DNA of 5,461 bases from Desulfobacterales bacterium (GTDB taxonomy: Bacteria > Desulfobacterota > Desulfobacteria > Desulfobacterales > C00003106). Below are positions 4,018 through 5,461 of this stretch, in pieces. Both the position numbers and the translations under genes were made by a program. Numbering within the stretch: the first letter of the stretch is position 1; each line of letters opens with the position of its first letter. Location of the stretch: contig JAUVFC010000131.1 of the NCBI GenBank assembly GCA_030594505.1, forward strand, positions 1 to 5,461, written 5' to 3'. The notes below the pieces were generated by a model, which saw only the letters and a program-made list of their open reading frames with translations, made no database searches and was not told the origin of the DNA.

Positions 4018-5379
4018 CTACTCGACCAAATTGATCCCGTACGCCTTTATCTTTTTGTGGAGATGGCTCTTTTCGATTCCAATAGCTTCAGCGGTCCGAG
4101 AAATATTCCCCCGGTTTTCCTCAATCTTCCGTATTAAGTATATCTTTTCAAACTCTTTTTTAGCTTCTTTCAGTGATGCGGACAGAAAAAGCGAAGAATC
4201 TTTCCTTGCGGTTTTTGTTTGCGCATACGGCTCAGGGATGTCTTTAACATCGATGATTTTATCGGAAGTCATTATTATTAATCTTTCCAGAAGATTTTTC
4301 AACTCCCTGACATTTCCGGGCCAGTGATAGTTCTGCAACAAGTGAATTGCTTCCGGTGTCATCTCTTTTGATTCCAGACGGTCATCTTTAGAGAATGTGT
4401 TTAAAAATTCTTCTACAAGAAGAGGGATGTCCTCTGTACGGTTCCTGAGAGGGGGAACCTCAATCGGGACTATATTCAGCCGGAAGTAGAGATCCTCACG
4501 AAAATTTTCTTTTGCGATCTCTTCTTCCAGGTTTTTATTGCTGGCCGCAATCACCCGAACATTCACCTTAAGTGTTCGGGTTCCCCCAACCCGTTCGTAT
4601 TTTTGCTCCTGCAAGATCCGCAAAGCTTTTGCCTGTGTTTTCAGGCCCATATCCCCAATTTCATCCAGGAAAACGGTCCCCCCGTCGGCCAACTCAAACT
4701 TTCCTCGTTTTTTGCTGTTTGCGCTGGTGAAAGCTCCTTTCTCATGACCGAACAGTTCGCTTTCAATCAGTTCCTCCGGAATTGCAGCACAGTTGACCTC
4801 CACAAGCGGGTATTCCGCTCGATTACTCATTTGATGGATAGTGCGTGCTACTAATTCCTTGCCTGTACCGTTTTCTCCGGTAATCAAAACCCATGCATCG
4901 GTTGGAGCGACAACGGCTATTTGTTGTTTTAACGCTTTGATCGAAGGGCTCCCCCCTGTGATCCGGCTCTTTCCAAGAGTCCTTCGCTTTAAAAGCCGGT
5001 TTTCTTCTTCAAGACGCCGGAATTTCAGGGCATTGCTAATGGCCACTATTACTTTTTCTATGGAAAGGGGCTTTTCAATGAAATCATAAGCGCCCAGCTT
5101 GGTTGCCTTGACGGCAGTTTCAATATTTCCATGTCCTGAAATAATGATTACCTGGAGAAACGGACTGGTTCTTTTGATCTCTTTAAGTGTCACTATTCCA
5201 TCGATCCCCGGCATCCAGATGTCCAGCAAAACCAGATCCGGCGACTGTTCCTCGATTATTTTAAGCGCTTCATATCCATTGGCGGCAGTAAGCGCTTCAT
5301 ATCCTTCATCGGAAAGAACGCCACTTAGAGACTGCAAAATGGAAGGCTCGTCGTCTACGACCAGAACAGTTGGAAACAT
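4018..5379 (-). CDS. NtrX-like sigma-54-dependent response regulator (REC-AAA+-Fis HTH)
   Basis: 453 residues from ATG 5379 (455 from a TTG at 5385). Domains: a receiver (1-118) with phosphorylatable Asp53 (LVLLDIWMPGIDG), Ser81 and Lys103 (FIEKPLSIEKV); a linker helix; the AAA+ sigma-54 activator domain with Walker A GENGTGKE (168-175), a sigma-54 contact loop reading GAFTSA (215-220), Walker B GGTVFLDEIGD (Asp239-Glu240), REDLYFRLN with the arginine finger, and WPGNVREL (353-360); and a Fis-type helix-turn-helix (about 422-449, NISRTAEAIGIEKSHLHKKIKAYGI). When phosphorylated it should oligomerise, hydrolyse ATP and open sigma-54 promoters. The DFIEKPLS receiver end and EKSHLHKKIKA helix are NtrX-like, but without an NtrY kinase in view the assignment stays at family level. 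A cognate kinase, if linked, would lie beyond 5461. Confidence 0.93.
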   Translation of the reverse strand: MFPTVLVVDDEPSILQSLSGVLSDEGYEALTAANGYEALKIIEEQSPDLVLLDIWMPGIDGIVTLKEIKRTSPFLQVIIISGHGNIETAVKATKLGAYDFIEKPLSIEKVIVAISNALKFRRLEEENRLLKRRTLGKSRITGGSPSIKALKQQIAVVAPTDAWVLITGENGTGKELVARTIHQMSNRAEYPLVEVNCAAIPEELIESELFGHEKGAFTSANSKKRGKFELADGGTVFLDEIGDMGLKTQAKALRILQEQKYERVGGTRTLKVNVRVIAASNKNLEEEIAKENFREDLYFRLNIVPIEVPPLRNRTEDIPLLVEEFLNTFSKDDRLESKEMTPEAIHLLQNYHWPGNVRELKNLLERLIIMTSDKIIDVKDIPEPYAQTKTARKDSSLFLSASLKEAKKEFEKIYLIRKIEENRGNISRTAEAIGIEKSHLHKKIKAYGINLVE

Positions 5380-5389
5380 AAACAAAATT

Positions 5390-5396
5390 CTCCTTT
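5390..5396 (-). promoter_or_regulatory. Ribosome binding site of the sigma-54 regulator
   Basis: On the minus strand AAAGGAG lies 10 bases before the ATG at 5379 and only 4 before a TTG at 5385. ATG is the commoner start codon, and MFPTVLVVDDE is a normal receiver N-terminus, so 5379 is preferred. Confidence 0.6.
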
Positions 5397-5461
5397 ACTT
5401 TAAATACAAAAAATTATTCAGTGTCCGTTCAGAAATGGTAGATTTTGTCCCAAGACAAGGC
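5397..5461 (-). other. Upstream region of the sigma-54 regulator gene, cut by the window edge
   Basis: 65 A/T-rich bases. A small inverted repeat TTGTC-CCAA-GACAA lies at 5445-5458. I see no convincing -35/-10 pair and no -24/-12 sigma-54 element here. No other gene is visible before the window ends. Confidence 0.4.

Noticed and set aside
5445..5458. TTGTC-CCAA-GACAA as an operator of the sigma-54 regulator gene
   Set aside because: A five-base inverted repeat is common by chance, and no promoter could be placed next to it.

Overview
The window looks like ordinary chromosomal DNA from a Gram-negative, non-enteric bacterium, most likely one of the former Deltaproteobacteria (Desulfobacterota, Syntrophales or Desulfobacterales type). 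The reasons are a soluble PAS hybrid histidine kinase with an H-x-FNN phosphoacceptor box, an NtrX-like sigma-54 activator, a small cyclic-nucleotide-binding protein and a moderate base composition. This placement comes from protein style and is an inference.

Bases 1-2360 hold a tandem run of two-component genes on the plus strand. They are the last 54 codons of a histidine kinase, a complete soluble PAS-HisKA-HATPase-REC hybrid kinase, and a stand-alone receiver protein. The gaps are short (about 30 bases each) and no terminator is visible between them, so they are probably one operon forming a phosphorelay or branched signalling unit.

Bases 2361-3261 change subject. A candidate promoter with an extended -10 and a 14-bp palindrome precedes a leader of about 125 nt. 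At its end a perfect 16-bp parS site (extended to a 22-bp palindrome) sits where the Shine-Dalgarno of rsmG should be. rsmG encodes the 16S rRNA G527 N7-methyltransferase. A possible 18-codon leader ORF runs through parS and overlaps the rsmG start, which suggests translational coupling. parS sites cluster near oriC, so this segment is probably origin-proximal, but parA, parB and mnmG are not in the window.

Bases 3262-3486 contain a 106-bp element with perfect 17-bp terminal inverted repeats and a second, inner inverted repeat: a MITE-like or large hairpin element. It is followed by a small cyclic-nucleotide-binding protein with a C-terminal coiled coil and no DNA-binding domain. That gene converges with an NtrX-like sigma-54 response regulator on the minus strand, and the two stop codons abut with no base between them.

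Most of the window is recognisable signalling and rRNA-modification machinery. The part most worth a second look is the parS / leader ORF / rsmG start junction, followed by the MITE-like element, the HN (rather than HD/HE) phosphoacceptor box in the hybrid kinase and the GAFTSA variant in the sigma-54 activator. I see no clearly new multi-gene system.
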